Shown here: positions 1-11,989 of the stretch, piece by piece
Layout of the letters: every line of letters starts with the position of its first letter
Position numbering within the stretch: position 1 is the first letter of the stretch
NCBI GenBank assembly: GCA_003194525.1
Contig: NBIV01000007.1
Span: forward strand, 248,001 to 312,000
Reading direction: 5' to 3'
Length of the DNA stretch: 64,000 nucleotides
Source: Gracilariopsis chorda
Lineage: Eukaryota > Rhodophyta > Florideophyceae > Gracilariales > Gracilariaceae
Program-made: the position numbers and the translations under genes
The notes under the pieces: model-generated
Told to the model about the DNA's origin: nothing
The model's database searches: none
The model's input: the letters and a program-made list of their open reading frames with translations, nothing else

Positions 1-590
1 CTGAGTTAAAAAGAAACTCAGCTGTAGGAAGTAACCAGTCCCAATCATCTTCTTGGAAAGAACAAAAGCACCGAATATAGTTTCCAGCCATATGCTTCAT
101 CACCTTGGATGCTGCATCCGTTTGTGAATGGCGTGAGGAAGAAATTAGTATATAGAATCCGCAAAGCGTCATGAGCGTCTTCCAGAATAAAGAAGTAAAG
201 TGAGAGTCGCGGTCAGGGATCCAGCATCGTGGAGACAATGATGGGAAAACATGTGCTTGAAAAAAGGTCTGGCAACAGCCCTTGTATCGTCAGTTTTATG
301 AAATGGTACAAATGGACCTGTCCGGAAAGACGGTTTACCAGTCTTGAAATGCATTCGTTGTTCCTCTCTGTATTTGGTAAGTCCACGATAAAATTTGTTC
401 AAAGTAAACCCTATCTGCGTGAAGGTACTGGTAGAGTGGTAGCGGTCATTTTGGCCTTGACCATGATGATCTTTCTGTTGCTGACAGATCTGACATCCTT
501 CAAAATACTTCTAGGCATCACGAGTGTTCGGTTTCCAATGAAATCTAATGAGGCGAGTAAGCCTCTTGCGGAGATCGAAGTGGCCTGCGG
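1..590 (-). pseudogene. Ty3/gypsy integrase core remnant, runs off the left edge
   Basis: Reverse-strand translation gives a recognisable retroviral-type integrase in pieces. Around 560-470 there is a zinc-finger-like stretch with two His and a CxxC pair (FEGCQICQQQK). Around 235-1 lies the catalytic core, with DRDSHFTSLFWKTLMTLCGF followed by an H-x-Q-T-D-A-A-S-like segment and DDWDWLLPTAEF at the window edge. This order (H2C2 finger, then D,D-35-E core) is that of Ty3/gypsy integrase, which inserts element cDNA into the genome. The frame is interrupted by stops and shifts between the pieces, so it is dead. The RT and RNase H expected upstream on this strand are not recognisable to its right; sequence beyond the left edge would hold the integrase C-terminus. 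Confidence 0.65.
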
Positions 591-818
591 TTTTTGAATC
601 ATATGCCAGTTCTTAAACCTTTCTCCTAGCTTTCCTTGGGATGCAAAGCTTATTCTTGTAAAGGAGTTCGTAATACAGTGGGTACAACCAAGTGCTATTA
701 CAGATCTCGCCAAGCGCCGTGAGTGCCACGTGCGCCACGGCGCTCGTCTCGGACGGTCTCCAGGCGCCCACGGCAGCTCTATCAAAGAGGGTAACCGTCA
801 GGCAGTCTGAGAACACAT

Positions 819-1451
819 TTGCGCTTGCGAAGGTTAGGCTGTCTGCCTTTAAAAATAGATACAAAACAGGATTTCCACCTGAAGGTGAAGCAAGTCACAC
901 ACCTAAAAGAAGGGGATGAAATCTTCCTCAACAAACCCCAGTACACGTCAGAAAAACCTCCAGACGTCACCCGCCATTTGGCACCAAACAACTTAGGGCC
1001 CTAGAACGTCCTCGCCACCTATAAGGATACGATTGTCATCCAGGTAGACAGGCTCCATGACTTTGTCTCACGAGACCGGGTGACAAAAGTACCAGAGCCT
1101 CTCCCACGGAAACGACCTCAGCAGCGACCTCAGCAGCGACCCATCGTTCATCCCCCACCGCAGGCGGAACTGGCGACAAACCCGCGCTTTCCCCGTTCAC
1201 CAAAAATAGTATCGACGGACCCCCATACCCCGTCCATGAATGAGGATGCCTTTTCTTTAGGCAACCCTCTTCGGGATACCTCGTACGTAATCTCGACACC
1301 CCAGCGTGGGATCGTATATGCAGTGGATCACATCGTGTGGCACCGTCAAACCCTTTCAGGAATCAAGTTCTGCGTCAGATGGTACGGCTACACTTTAGCA
1401 GGTGATACAGAAGAACCTCCGGAACACATCCCGGAGAACTTCCTCAGGTGA
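819..1451 (+). pseudogene. Ty3/gypsy integrase C-terminus with chromodomain (one amber stop)
   Basis: One plus-strand frame runs from 819 to the stop at 1451, broken only by TAG at 1002-1004. The first part has the integrase GPY/F-type module (KEGDEIFLNKP … NNLGP), and the TAG falls exactly where the Tyr of the GPY motif is expected; reading resumes in the same frame with VLATYKDTIVIQVDRL. After a Pro/Arg/Gln-rich linker comes a chromodomain (YAVDHIVWHR, FCVRWYGYTLAGDTEEPPEH, IPENFL). Chromodomains at the integrase end define chromoviruses and direct integration toward marked chromatin. No LTR could be identified after the stop. It lies in the opposite orientation to the integrase core at 1-590, so the two are not simply one element. 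Confidence 0.72.
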
Positions 1452-1721
1452 TACCACCCCAAACTAGAGCAAAACAGCACCTCCTCGTAGACGTTTTCTT
1501 TTAAGAAAGGTGGAGACCCATAATGGTCTATCCCCAATTTGCTCAACTACAGGAGAAACACATTTTACTACCCTACAGGTTTCTTTTCGTTTCATTTCGC
1601 ACCTATAGGGACAAATGGACACAATTTAACACTAGCTTTAGATGGAACTGCTGTACCACCTAACGGATAGATTTATTGAATTTAATAACTGGATCCATGC
1701 AGACTATGTCACCGCCTAAAG
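1452..1721. other. Spacer with no recognised gene
   Basis: No coding frame or repeat I recognise. It follows the chromodomain stop and could contain remnants of a 3' untranslated region or LTR, but no second LTR copy was found in the window to compare it with. Confidence 0.4.
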
Positions 1722-3800
1722 GTTCCCGCGAAAGCGCGCCGCATACTCTGCATCCAAGCGCACCTTCGCCACCGTGGCCTGGTTATCGATGAACTCCTTC
1801 AGTCTGTCACTCATCGCCCTCAGAGAATTGTTATCCGTACGCGCCTTTCAGAGCTCAGGCACCCAGCCACGAGCTTTGCGCATAGCCTCAACGGGAAGCT
1901 GAGGCACGGATGCCCACCATCGGGCAGGCTTGCACCAAATCGTGTAAGGGGACTGCCATCGAACCCTCTGGTGACTCGACGGCGGTAGCAAACTCCGAAG
2001 GAGCTGCAGATACCACTATTGGGGCAGACGCATTAGCCTGGATAAGAGGTTCAGAGCCAGCCACCGAAGGTGATGGCATCGGAGGAGCCAAAGAAATGGC
2101 TGCAGGCGCCTACACCAGATGTGGGGAAGAAGCTAGAGGTAGCACACTTCAATGCAGGCTGAACTGCAGGAGCCGAAAAACCGAAGGCATTGGACCGACT
2201 GGGTTGGAAACCATCGTATCCTTCTCCATAGGGAAAACATCCATCCCTAATGCAGGGACCACAGGCACCAACGCCGGAGTGACAGTGACTGGAGCTGCAG
2301 CATCAACCGCAAGAGTATGAAAAATATTACCACAAACTGCAGGGGCTAGCAGCTAACCCTCCAACTGGCGAACGAGCTAGCGTGCAGATCGACAGACTCT
2401 CCACCTTAGGATCATCCTCGGATACCTGCACTCGTGGCACCTTAGGCGGCCTCCCTTCAATATGGCGGGGAAAAGAAACTTATGCGCGTCCGTCATCGTC
2501 ACCGTTCGGACTTTGCCTCATGGGGTAGAACTTGTCTTCCCCATAGTCATACCATAAGAAACCTGGGGTTTCAGACTAGTTCACCTGACGTTTGTAATCA
2601 ATAAAAGCCTCCGCTTCTTCTGCACTCCACGTGGTGCCCTTGACAAGGTTTGAGACACCTAAAGAGCGGATATACCGGATCATAGCCACCGAAAGGGGAA
2701 GTAAACGACCCAGTGTAAGCTGTTATGATGAGTCCCAATCGAGGCGACCATCGCGGCTCCGCGTATAGGAGAGGACACCCTCGTCTGCCACCTGAGGGTA
2801 CGCCATAAGGGCCCCCACAGCGAACTCCGTAGAGCCAATCAACATAACGAAACCCATCAGGGAGCTGTGGGTATCCAGTACCTCAGAGGATTGATATGAA
2901 AAAACGAAGGGCAACGCCACGCTCAGGTAAGGCGACACCCAATGGTCCCTCCAGGAGTCGAAGATGGGGACGTTGTATTTGGAACGCTGATCTGAAGGCA
3001 TATCATGGAACTCAATGTTCTGCCATCCGAAGAAGAATCCAAAGGAGTTCCTGATATGGGGCTTGTCTGCGGAGTTGGTGCCCGAGTTACTGCGGTGTAA
3101 CTAATAGAGGCCGTCGTAGGGACGGTCATAAGGAAGCAACGACAGAAGAGAGCAGCCATCCGAGATGTTGCCAGGACGGTACTCCAAACGGTGTATTAAT
3201 TCCTTCTGGAGGAGAAGTTGCAGACGCGACTACATTTTGCGTTCCTCAATACACGTAAGGTTGGGGGTATCGCAGTACCCCACCGTTGTCGGAGCGTTAT
3301 CGCCATGCACCGAAACGTGGAACCAGTGGGCGCAATACAAATCCTCACGGTTCCGTTTGTAGTCACTCCAGGGAGTTTCGGGAACTGTGCAAAAGCGCCC
3401 CCCTGAATGTATTGCGCGAAATGATGGATGTATTCACTAACAGAGCATTTTAGGTTGATCCAACGATCGTAGAGGGGCACAAAGACCAGAGTGGCGCGAT
3501 GATCGAGATGCTTCCCAGGCCGGAGTGTCACACCAGTAGAGGTGGGGTACACCTGAGGATCAAAGATTGATGGTTGTGAGCTTGAGACATTTTGAAGGAG
3601 AAAAAGAAGTCAAGAATAGCAGGAAAGATTTTTGGGTTGACACCAGGAAAAGAGGGAGATACCTGCAGAGGAATGCAGCCCTTTATATGTCCTTCAGGAG
3701 TCTCGGGGCTATCGCAACACCGTCGGGGAATTCGTGTGGATGGCGCCTCGGGTGATGCAAGAGAAGTAGGCTGCTTCATAATTCGGATCCAATCCATAGT
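1722..3800 (-). pseudogene. Degenerate gag-like coding region, family not assigned
   Basis: The minus strand carries a chain of protein-like reading segments separated by stops or shifts. About 3552-3196 encodes a Trp/Tyr/His-containing segment (VPLYDRWINLKCSV). 3001-2723 encodes MPSDQRSKYNVPIFDSWRDH and continues open past its stop with ETPGFLWYDYGEDKFYP near 2560. 2091-1888 is rich in Pro, Ser and Ala. The last piece, about 1905-1722, reads LPVEAMRKARGWVPEL, a stop, then SLRAMSDRLKEFIDNQATVA. Composition and position beside Ty3/gypsy fragments suggest a retrotransposon structural (gag-like) protein, but I see no zinc knuckle and do not recognise the family. This is an inference from continuity of protein-like sequence only. 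Confidence 0.33.
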
Positions 3801-3867
3801 TCCGCGTTCAGGCCTTCCTCCAGTATATGAAAATCGCTCGCACGAGGAAGTGAAGAAACGGAGGTAA

Positions 3868-6352
3868 AATGCACCCGGTCATCAGAAGGAGTTACTCCTG
3901 AGGTGTGAGCGGACGCTAATGGATACGCGTGAGATCAGCTCCGATTCTTCGCCTTAGAGGTTCCAAACAGACGCCACTCGGAAGCATAGCGCATGCGAAG
4001 GCAGCACCTGCGATGGAGGTAACAAGACTTGCCGCTGCAAGGAGCGCCCCTAAAGGACTTGCAGAATTACCGAAGGAGACGAGCACTTAGGCGTGATGCA
4101 CCTCGAGGACCTGGTGCAATCCAAGAAAGGGGGTATGTAGTACAGTGGGTACTATATATATGCTCCCAAGGATGGGCTGTTACGGAAGATTCCTAATGGA
4201 GTATCTGTATTTTCTAACTGGTCCCACGTAGCACAGCACTCCAGAGGAATCATTTCAGCGGATTGTAGTTCGATTGAGTAGAGTAACCTAAATTAGATTC
4301 TTATAGGGTACAGTATATAGTTTCCGTCGAGGTCAGCTCCTGGCACTGTATATCGTGCGCCGCTGGACCTCCACCTCCGGAGAAGTAAACCTAGCACCCT
4401 TGAGGCTTGTTCTAGCTCCTCTGGTTCAAGATCGTGGTACGCACCTTCAGGTGCACTCTTACGCCATCCTCGAGGTGTGGTTTCTAAGCCACCGATACCC
4501 AGCGCATCCCATTGTAGTGCCTGTACGATTATCTTCCGCCCTGAACCCGCTCTCTGCTTGGTGCTTGTGGATCATCTTTCAGGATTCTCCCGGTTGCCGC
4601 TCCTATATTAAGGAGAACACCACCTATTGCACCTCGTCTGTTAGGCCGACTTTAAAAGTCCTATTCTACGGACGTTGTGCTCACCACTGGCTGTACCACA
4701 GTCGGAACCCGTAAAAGAATAACCAGTGCGGTCATCTTCCACCCCAATCACACCAAACCATATTGGGAAAACGCCCTGCGAGATGCGGTTTAGGTATTGA
4801 CACTCTGCTACTGTGGCGTGAAGTCATGCCACTAGAGGCAGCCCCAACGTATGCCAAATAACAGAGTGCACCTGAGCTTGAGCCTCACTCAACCTTGAGG
4901 TACGTGCTGCGCTTCCTCTCCAAGAATGATAAATGTAAGTGTGGGAACATGGCTAAGGCGAATAGACTCCGTGGGCAACAGCTTAAAGGCTGGTACTACC
5001 CAGGAGGGGATGCAAGAGCTAAGTATGAGTAGACCTGGAATTGGTTAACCCTTTTAATGGTGAGCGATTGCAAATTATTGCTTATGATATGCCAGTATTG
5101 CTGGATACAGCAAACGTATGTGGGGGCACTTGCTACTGCAGAGGAAAATAGGAATACCTATTTTAGTAGTACTTCGTAATTATTGTTTTACGTACTGTAC
5201 CGGGCTCATCACCGCTACTTAAGTGGGTGCGCTCAGCCCCAATCAGGAGATGTAAACCTCAACGGAGTATTTGCCTCCGACTCAGGACCCCCTGGGGACT
5301 GATGTACTTCTCGCAGAGAGCCTGCACTTTGCCAAGAACAGGTCATCCGCCTCGCGTCACCTAAACACACTACATTGCATTGCGCATCTTGTTTATCCAG
5401 TGTGATGATTTTTATTTGATACTGCTATAAAGGTTATACCTCTCGGTATACCAGTGTCAGCCGTTTTTATGCCCCTGTACTGCCTCTATCACCAATCTCG
5501 TGAACGCACTTCCCGTCGCTGGTAAGGTCATGTACCAACAGCTTTGCGGTGTACTCTGCTCCTGCACGCCTTCTACCATTTTTAACATCTCACCAACCGT
5601 TGAGAAGGTGACTCTTGGATTCAAAACCGGCAAGCTTGTTCAATTTGAGAGGTACTCTACGTTCTTTGCTATCCCAGTGAAAAAAATGCTCCAAATATCT
5701 CTGTGTGTCTTTGCCAGCTCTTCAATTTTCTTACGACTGAAAGTAAGCCCCTATTAGCTAAGTGTGATACCACATGGTTTGTAAAGTCAATCTTCAGGAT
5801 TAAGTAAGGTTATTGAGGCTCTTCTAGCCCTTATTCGCAGTACGAACCATACACGCTAATTGATTATGAATAGGCCGTCTGGCTATTTTACGCCCCTGAT
5901 GATTTGGTGCTGCCACTACCATTTAGCTAGCTAACTTCCATCATTCAGGTTGAGCCTTCGTAGCGGTCCCAATAGATATTTCTTACTTGAAGACCTTCGC
6001 CAGCTGACTACGTTCGTTCAGGACTTAGGCTACATGCTATTTTCTAAAGCAACTAAACGCACGGTTTGCACATAATGATTTTTGAGAACAACAATTGCTT
6101 TAATAAGAAGCTGAGATATTTAGAAAACCGCGCAAACCATCAGCAAGCGCCTTCATCCATCAATGAACTTGAACCATTTTCCCTGCCCATCCCCGAACCC
6201 ATGCACCCACCTCCTTCACACATCCATACTCCCGGCCCTATCCATGGCAAACCTTCTACACACGGATGGCCCTCGACTGTTGATCTACTAATAATATTAC
6301 TTCCAGATTCAACTAAGCACGACTTCTTCCAAATTTCAGTTCCATGGTGGAA
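3868..6352. other. Decayed non-coding sequence
   Basis: About 2.5 kb without a gene I can support. Short open stretches at 4355-4714 and 5500-5757 (plus strand) have no recognisable motif, and their flanks are full of stops in all frames. The base composition resembles the decayed elements on both sides. Most likely old transposon sequence beyond recognition. Confidence 0.4.
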
Positions 6353-7770
6353 TCATGACGAGACTTGAAGATCCTCCAAATGCCCAGTCCAGTTTGGCAA
6401 CGGCACGTTGAAAAGTGATAGAGCATTGGTGGCAACCGCCTCAAACCGATTGCGTTGTTGTAGAGTGAGAGCATTCAGGTTGCTGTAGAGCTTGTGAGGT
6501 TTTATGTATAGCTTGGAATTCTTGTCACTTTGCCACCGTCCTCGGGATTTGATATCCTGATCGCTGAGCCGGACAAACAACTTGTCAGTGGTTGCGCCTC
6601 CAAATCGCAACATATGGTGTGTCATTTCGAAGGGCAACATTAGTCGGTCCACCGAGCGTTGCAGTACAACAGCAGTCCAATTCTAACGTCTGCCTGGCCA
6701 TGGCTAAGCATGTCATATGCTAGCGTGTACATCAAAATTTCCGGGCATACTTCGTGATGTGACATAGGCCTACTCACACCCCATCCACGCAAGCTTAGCG
6801 CAGAAAGCGTCAATTTTCCTTGTACTTGTGGCATATAAAATTCCAAAGCAGCCTTCGCCTGTACCACCCCCGAAGAATTCAGATCATGATTCTTGCTATA
6901 GTGGTGGACATGGTAACTTGTGTATAACCGTTCGGCGTCTCCAGCGGTAGTAAACCGCCGTTCCGACTCACTCAAGGTTTCCAGCGACGTCAAGAATTGT
7001 TGCAAGTGTTTGTTATAATTGTGCATCGTGGACCACTTTACTCGTTTGTGGGCACGTTCATACAATCCGTGAGCGTCTGTCAGCCGGGTTGGCATGGCTT
7101 GGGATATACAGACAATGCATGTATAAGTTGCCCAAAAGTAGTAAGCTGCTGTGCGCCGACAGAGTCGATTGAAACTCCCTACGCTGCTACATCGTTTACG
7201 GAGAGCACCGATTAGAGCCTGATTATCGAGAAAAATAATCATTCCTGTCCCATAATTTTTCTGTTGTCGGAGCAGCCATCGTAATGCAAGAAGCAGAGCT
7301 TCGCCTTCGAGAAGATGAATCGGCATTCTTTTGCGCCCACGGTGCCTGATGGCGAGCTTACATTGCTGATTGGATACCCATTGCCAATAACGTTCCACTG
7401 ATTGAGAAAGCAGATGTAGCGCACCTTCACACGGACTATACACTACTCCTCCACCCCAAAGACTGGCATCCATGCACATGGCAAAGATACAAAAGGGCGT
7501 TGTGATACATATGCGTATCAACCCAGATAGCTCGAATAGAAGTATGAGTTTTTGTCTGGCAATCTTTGTGGGTTGGAATGCACAGGAGCCAGATTGGCTC
7601 AACTGGTACACGCTTTGCAGCACCGAGAAGAGCGGTCGACGCAAGAGAAGAAACCACGCCCACTTCCCCAAGAGACAATGCAGCTCGCACACTTTCCAGC
7701 GTCTTCGCTTCACGAAGCTTACCGTCCGCGATATGAGGCATCGCCTAATCATCGCTTCCGGCAAGAGCAA
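6353..7770 (-). pseudogene. RNase H + tyrosine recombinase of the DIRS-order element (frameshifted)
   Basis: The long frame (7770-6640) first shows an RNase H fold: FAMCMDASLWGGGVVYSP (first Asp), LEGEALLLALRWLL (Glu) and IIFLDNQALIGALRKR (Asp), ending near DAHGLYERA, which sits where a final Asp is expected. It then runs into a recombinase N-terminal region (TMHNYNKHLQQFLTSL). A frameshift in the overlap 6640-6652 moves the reading into the 6652-6353 frame. That frame carries the recombinase C-terminal signature: HHMLRFGGATTDKL (box with H-x-x-R), then KSRGRWQSDKNSKLYIK with the candidate nucleophilic Tyr. Together these are the catalytic hallmarks of DIRS-type tyrosine recombinases, which cut and rejoin DNA. 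No methyltransferase-like domain is visible between RNase H and recombinase. Confidence 0.68.
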
Positions 7771-7776
7771 CCCATT

Positions 7777-8838
7777 TTAGTGAACTTCGATTCCCAGAAC
7801 TTCGATTCCCAGAACTTCGGTGCAGGATATCGTCCCTCGCCACGAAACCTTCCGTGGTTCGGACGGTAGCCCACATCGCTCGGATTCCCGTATAACTGCC
7901 TTCAGATCCATAGTCGCTTTTTCCATATTCGTGCCAAAAGAGAAGTATTTATCAACAAAGGCTCTATAGCTCAATTCCGAAACATCGATAACACCCATTA
8001 TCCAGCCAAACGACGATAGACCGGCAGACCCGAGCCACTCCCGGTGAATGGCATGTGCCACGAATACAGAGTGTGATCACTCCATGGGCATGGAACGCAT
8101 AACAGGGTATAGCTGCAGGTCACGCTTTTTTACCGGTGGTAAACTGAAATAGGGGCTTATCCATTCCTGTATTTTCATCCGATGAAACTTATTGTCTATA
8201 TCCGAATTACCGACATATTGCTTCTGCCCAAAGGGCATCCACGAACGTGCAAGGTATCCTGGATTCGGTAAATCAATCTGAATAGGTGCTATAAAGACTC
8301 TACTCGCGTTACGCGCGTATATAATCAGCCTCTGGCTTCCTTTATCACTCTTCGGTACCGCAAAAACGTCATTAATAATCTTCGGGTGCTCCTTAGTCAG
8401 CTGGACAAGTCCGGTTTTTCGCAGTTTTAAGACCAACGTTCCGTAATCTTCATTTCCAATGCCACAAAAAGACGTTGCCATTGGCTCACGCTCACACGCG
8501 GGCTTCAGTATTGAACCTTCTGCTGCATACGTTTCTTGGATGTGTTCTGGTAACAGTGCAAGAATATCGGCCGAGGCTTCCAGACCATCGACTGGCAAAG
8601 AAGCTCGCTCCGGGTCCAACCACACCCACCTATGTGGGGGGTCATATCCAAAACTAACGTCCTCTTCCTCTACAGAAAACCTCGCATCGAAATAGCTTTG
8701 GCAGAAGGATTCCGCTCCAATTTCTTGCAAGAAGTTGGTCGCCAACCATTGAACAGCGTTTCTCTCTCTTGACGTCGGATGATATGAGAAGACATGCCCA
8801 GCATTAAGACCATTTAGCCAACCTACCAGCGTGTGCAC
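7777..8838 (-). pseudogene. Reverse transcriptase of the DIRS-order element (in-frame stop, damaged active site)
   Basis: Two open stretches, 8838-8077 and 8061-7777, lie in one frame separated by a TGA at 8079-8077. The first contains the RT fingers/palm entry (FAVPKSDKGSQRLIIYARNA, then KQYVGNSDIDNKFHRMKIQE, the position of the first catalytic Asp). The second contains what should be the Y/F-x-D-D box, but it reads FVDKYFSFG: the second catalytic Asp is Lys. It then continues with a thumb-like segment ending VLGIEVLGIEV. That ending is a 15-bp tandem duplication of DNA at about 7782-7815. A stop, a lost catalytic residue and a small duplication mark this as a dead copy. Confidence 0.7.
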
Positions 8839-8914
8839 GATGTACTCAAGCAGTCTCCGTTTCCTAAGATGCTGATTTCATCGCTTACTTGCACACTCTA
8901 GGTGCCTCGTTGCA

Positions 8915-9950
8915 TCACCAACTACCCACTGTAGGGGAAGCATATCCCGCTCGTCCATCGTATCTCAGTGCACTATATGTTGTTGCCGTTTTTCTAAATA
9001 CGCCTAAAGCCATCTCCCTGTCTTTGGACAGGGCAGATCTACCCTTTTTCGTCAAAGTCGAGAGTTTTGTTCTCAATTTAGCCGGGTTAAGCAATTGTCG
9101 TCGGTGAGTTTCTCTCACCAAGACATCCTGCCCTTCCTCCAATTCACGCGCCGCAGACCATGTCCCGCTTTTGTCCGCCATTACTACAGCTGCCAGACGC
9201 CTGATGGAAAGCTCAACCGCAGGTTCATCCTTCGCGCGCATAACACCCAGAGAACTAATGATGCAGTCTATGACTTCTGCCAGTGTGGCAATTTCGCGCT
9301 TATTACGATTCCCACTCAAAATACCGAGCTTCAGTCCAAAAGAAGACTGTTGGGTAATTGGTCAAAGGTTTCTTCAACATGTTCTCTTCTTCTAGAGAGT
9401 CCACGAGAACCACCTGATCCGGGAAAGGCCGACGCGCCAACTTCTTAAAGAATCGTTTGTTAGATGTCTTGGAAGTATACGCAGAAGTTTTCGCACTCGA
9501 AACGTTCTCGACGGAGTCTGAAGTCCCACTTGCTTCAGGGTCGTCGTTCCCTTCAACCTCTTTACGCCTGGCTTGATTCAGGACTTCGAACAAGTCCTTC
9601 TCTCTACTAGCTTTCTTGGATTTCAAATTTTGGAGCTCTTTCCGAAGAGAAGCATGCTCTTTGCGTAGTTCATTACGGTCTTTTTTACGGTCATGTTGCC
9701 TTTTCGCTAGAGCCTGCATTACTGACACCAAGTCAGTGTCTTCACGATGGCGTGGCCTACAGGGTGATACCGTCTTGCTTCTGTCATCGATACAGCTCTT
9801 CGAAAAGTACTCCTCTTCAAATTCGTCCGTGGTCTTCTCTTTCTCAGGGGTCTTCTCCTTTCCTACTAAGAGATAGGTCCCATCCTTGACTTGCAGCAGG
9901 ATAGCTTCAATGTCTTTACCTTTGGGGATTCCATCAACCTCCTTCCGCAA
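8915..9950 (-). pseudogene. Gag-like ORF of the DIRS-order element (frameshifted)
   Basis: Frame 9950-9303 encodes a charged protein. An acidic start leads into a long Lys/Arg/Glu-rich probable coiled coil (RNELRKEHASLRKELQNLKS), then a Ser/Thr-rich stretch and FFKKLARRPFPDQVVLVDSL. The frame 9319-8915 overlaps it by 17 nt and continues with MSGNRNKREIATLAEVID and another Lys/Arg-rich helix, so one frameshift near 9310 probably splits a single protein of about 340 residues. Its place immediately upstream of the RT and its coiled-coil composition suggest the element's structural protein; the sequence itself matches no family I can name. Confidence 0.5.
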
Positions 9951-10072
9951 AGCGTTAAGCAGCGTGACTTTGCTCTGCTTGCGCTTTCCAAGGTATTCGG
10001 CCGCCCACTGGCCAAATTATACGCTAAATAGGTCCAGAGCTGCCCGCGACTGCCTTTGAGTCGAGTAAACAA

Positions 10073-11797
10073 CTACAAACAAACAGTTGGCATCGGTGTT
10101 ATAGCAGGTTGCTAACCTCGTCGAGCGTCTAGCCAAGACCTCTCCAAAGGCCACTTTATCTGGCGGCACAGGTTTGCGCTTTTTAGGAGGGCTGCTCCCG
10201 ACTGACTGCTGCGTTAAATAAGGCCAACCGTCACATGGCGCTTTCTTGGAGCACTTGCCAGGCCTTGTACCAGGAAAGTCACTGCGAAGAGCCTCACAAA
10301 GCCTCAGTTACTACTTATTGGACTTTACACCACCATGAAATGTTACCAACACCAGCCACCTTAGAGAAGCCGCCAGAAGCGCTTCATCCACACCTGCTGA
10401 CCCTCCTTCTTACTCTTTGCTGTATTTTCGCCGTTCTATGGTTACCAAAGCCACCGAATAAGGAAACGTCTTAGGGCATGCCATTGCGGCGATTTGAAGG
10501 ACCCGAGGCGCGCATCGCACCAAAACAAGACAGCGGCGTCTCACAAGGAGATCCGTTGACGTGAAAATTAAGGACCGCCATATGCTGTTTTTAAGTATAC
10601 TGCGTAGGCTTCTAACGTGATCATCCCCAAGAAGTGAGTATCACCACAGCTGGAGCTGATGTCCTTATAAGTTTTGTCGAACCTATGTTTGGATGCTCTG
10701 CCGATTGCCGAGGCTCTATTTGAAAGAAAAAGACCTAATCCAACATCCGTCCTAATCAAGGTTGGGTGCAATGCAGGTTCCCTGTTTACGTGATCCATTT
10801 ACGGACTGCATTTGAATCTTGGCCCTTCGACTAGAGAATTCAGGTCTTCTCTACTTGCTACTTTGTACAGCTTTTGCTGTCTTACTGAAACCAACGTGAG
10901 GGTAGGGACACAGATTAACGTCGGCAGTAGTCAAAGCGTCAGAGACTAGTACACTCAGAATAGCATTACCTTCGTTTTCACTCGGTAATACAAATATTAT
11001 CTAGATGGACTACCCAGATTGTACTTGACATCAAAAACGTTGTGCCACACGTGTTTGCTAGATTTTTGTGCTAATTTACGTACTTTTTGGTCGTCAGGTT
11101 GAGTTTGATTGTATTTTTTGAGAATTTGGTGAGTTATCTTGCTGTCAGAGGCTATGTTATCTTTCATAGTTTCGAGTATGTTTTATGGCGTTTGAGCATA
11201 GCTGTCCGGAGTGATTAATAACGATTATCTAGTAGTTTGGTGTATATAAACAATTTGAGGATGGCTAGACGTGTAGCGTTTTGGTGTGCTGCTGAAAAGG
11301 TTGTTAAGAGAACCGAGTTTTCTGTGAGATGTTTTGTTGTGTCATGAAGAATAGTTGGTTGAGAGAGGTTGGCTTTGTACACTGCGATACTGTCAGGGTT
11401 TAGGGTGGAAATGTGGGAGATTTCTTGTTCGTTATGGGTTTTTGTGTGATGTTCTGTGGATTATGGTGGTATTGTTGGTTAGCTTGGCGTTGGTGAGTAG
11501 CTTTTGGGTTATGTTTTGTGCTAATGTGGTACGTGCACGGTGGGTGGCGCACAGGATGCGTGAGATGGGTTGGAGGATTCATGAACGTTCTTGTTGGCCC
11601 ATTATCTGTGAGCGCCAACGACAAAGGAGTCGGAGGTTCAAGTTTATTGATGTGCAAGCCCAATTTTGTGCTGTTGTGCTGAAGTGGCCGGTGGTACTGT
11701 ATTGTGCACGGTCTGACAACCCTAAAGAAAAAAGGCAGAAGAAAGTGTACCAAAGCCCTAACACACTGAAAAAAGCAAATAAGAATTCAAGAATAGT
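10073..11797. other. AT-rich spacer with no supported gene
   Basis: From about 10.9 kb the plus strand becomes T/G-rich with few long open stretches. The 152-codon open stretch at 11355-11813 has no motif I recognise and its composition follows the local T/G skew. It could be an upstream part of the decayed hAT gene that follows, but nothing in it supports this directly. Confidence 0.4.
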
Positions 11798-11989
11798 TTG
11801 TTATTTGCTCTAAATATGGTAGCTGGCGAGTTCTTAGCGTCTCAGGCTTCATCTACTGCTGCCAAATGTTTATTCAGCGATCTTGGACGTCATGAGAATT
11901 CAATTGTCAGTGTTTGCTGTCGAGTAAAACAGGTATATGTGAAGTCATTTGCACGTGCGCACAAAATGAGTTTCGAACAATACGTTTGA
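11798..11989 (+). pseudogene. hAT transposase C-terminal (dimerisation) remnant
   Basis: The 63-codon plus-strand frame reads GEFLASQASSTAAKCLFSDL followed by GRHEN, close to the conserved hAT C-terminal dimerisation block (…QASSA..ER.FS..G….R..L). This block is the most conserved part of hAT transposases. The rest of the enzyme is not recognisable upstream and no terminal inverted repeats or 8-bp target duplication were found, so this is an isolated fossil. Confidence 0.45.

Larger units (their letters stand above)
6353..9950 (-). mobile_element. DIRS-order tyrosine-recombinase retrotransposon, degenerate
   Basis: Four modules follow one another on the minus strand: gag-like (9950-8915), reverse transcriptase (8838-7777), RNase H (about 7570-7080) and tyrosine recombinase (about 6900-6353). 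RT-RNase H followed by a tyrosine recombinase instead of an integrase is the layout of DIRS/Ngaro-type elements, which integrate through a circular intermediate and make no target-site duplication. Each module carries at least one lesion, so the copy is inactive. Split direct repeats or inverted terminal repeats, expected at the ends, were not identified by eye; the stated ends are the coding limits. Confidence 0.7.

Noticed and set aside
229-597. Plus-strand 122-codon frame near the left edge
   Set aside because: It lies opposite the integrase core, whose motifs are on the minus strand.
11355-11813. 152-codon plus-strand frame as a membrane protein
   Set aside because: The hydrophobic residues follow from the local T/G-rich composition, and the decayed surroundings give no support.
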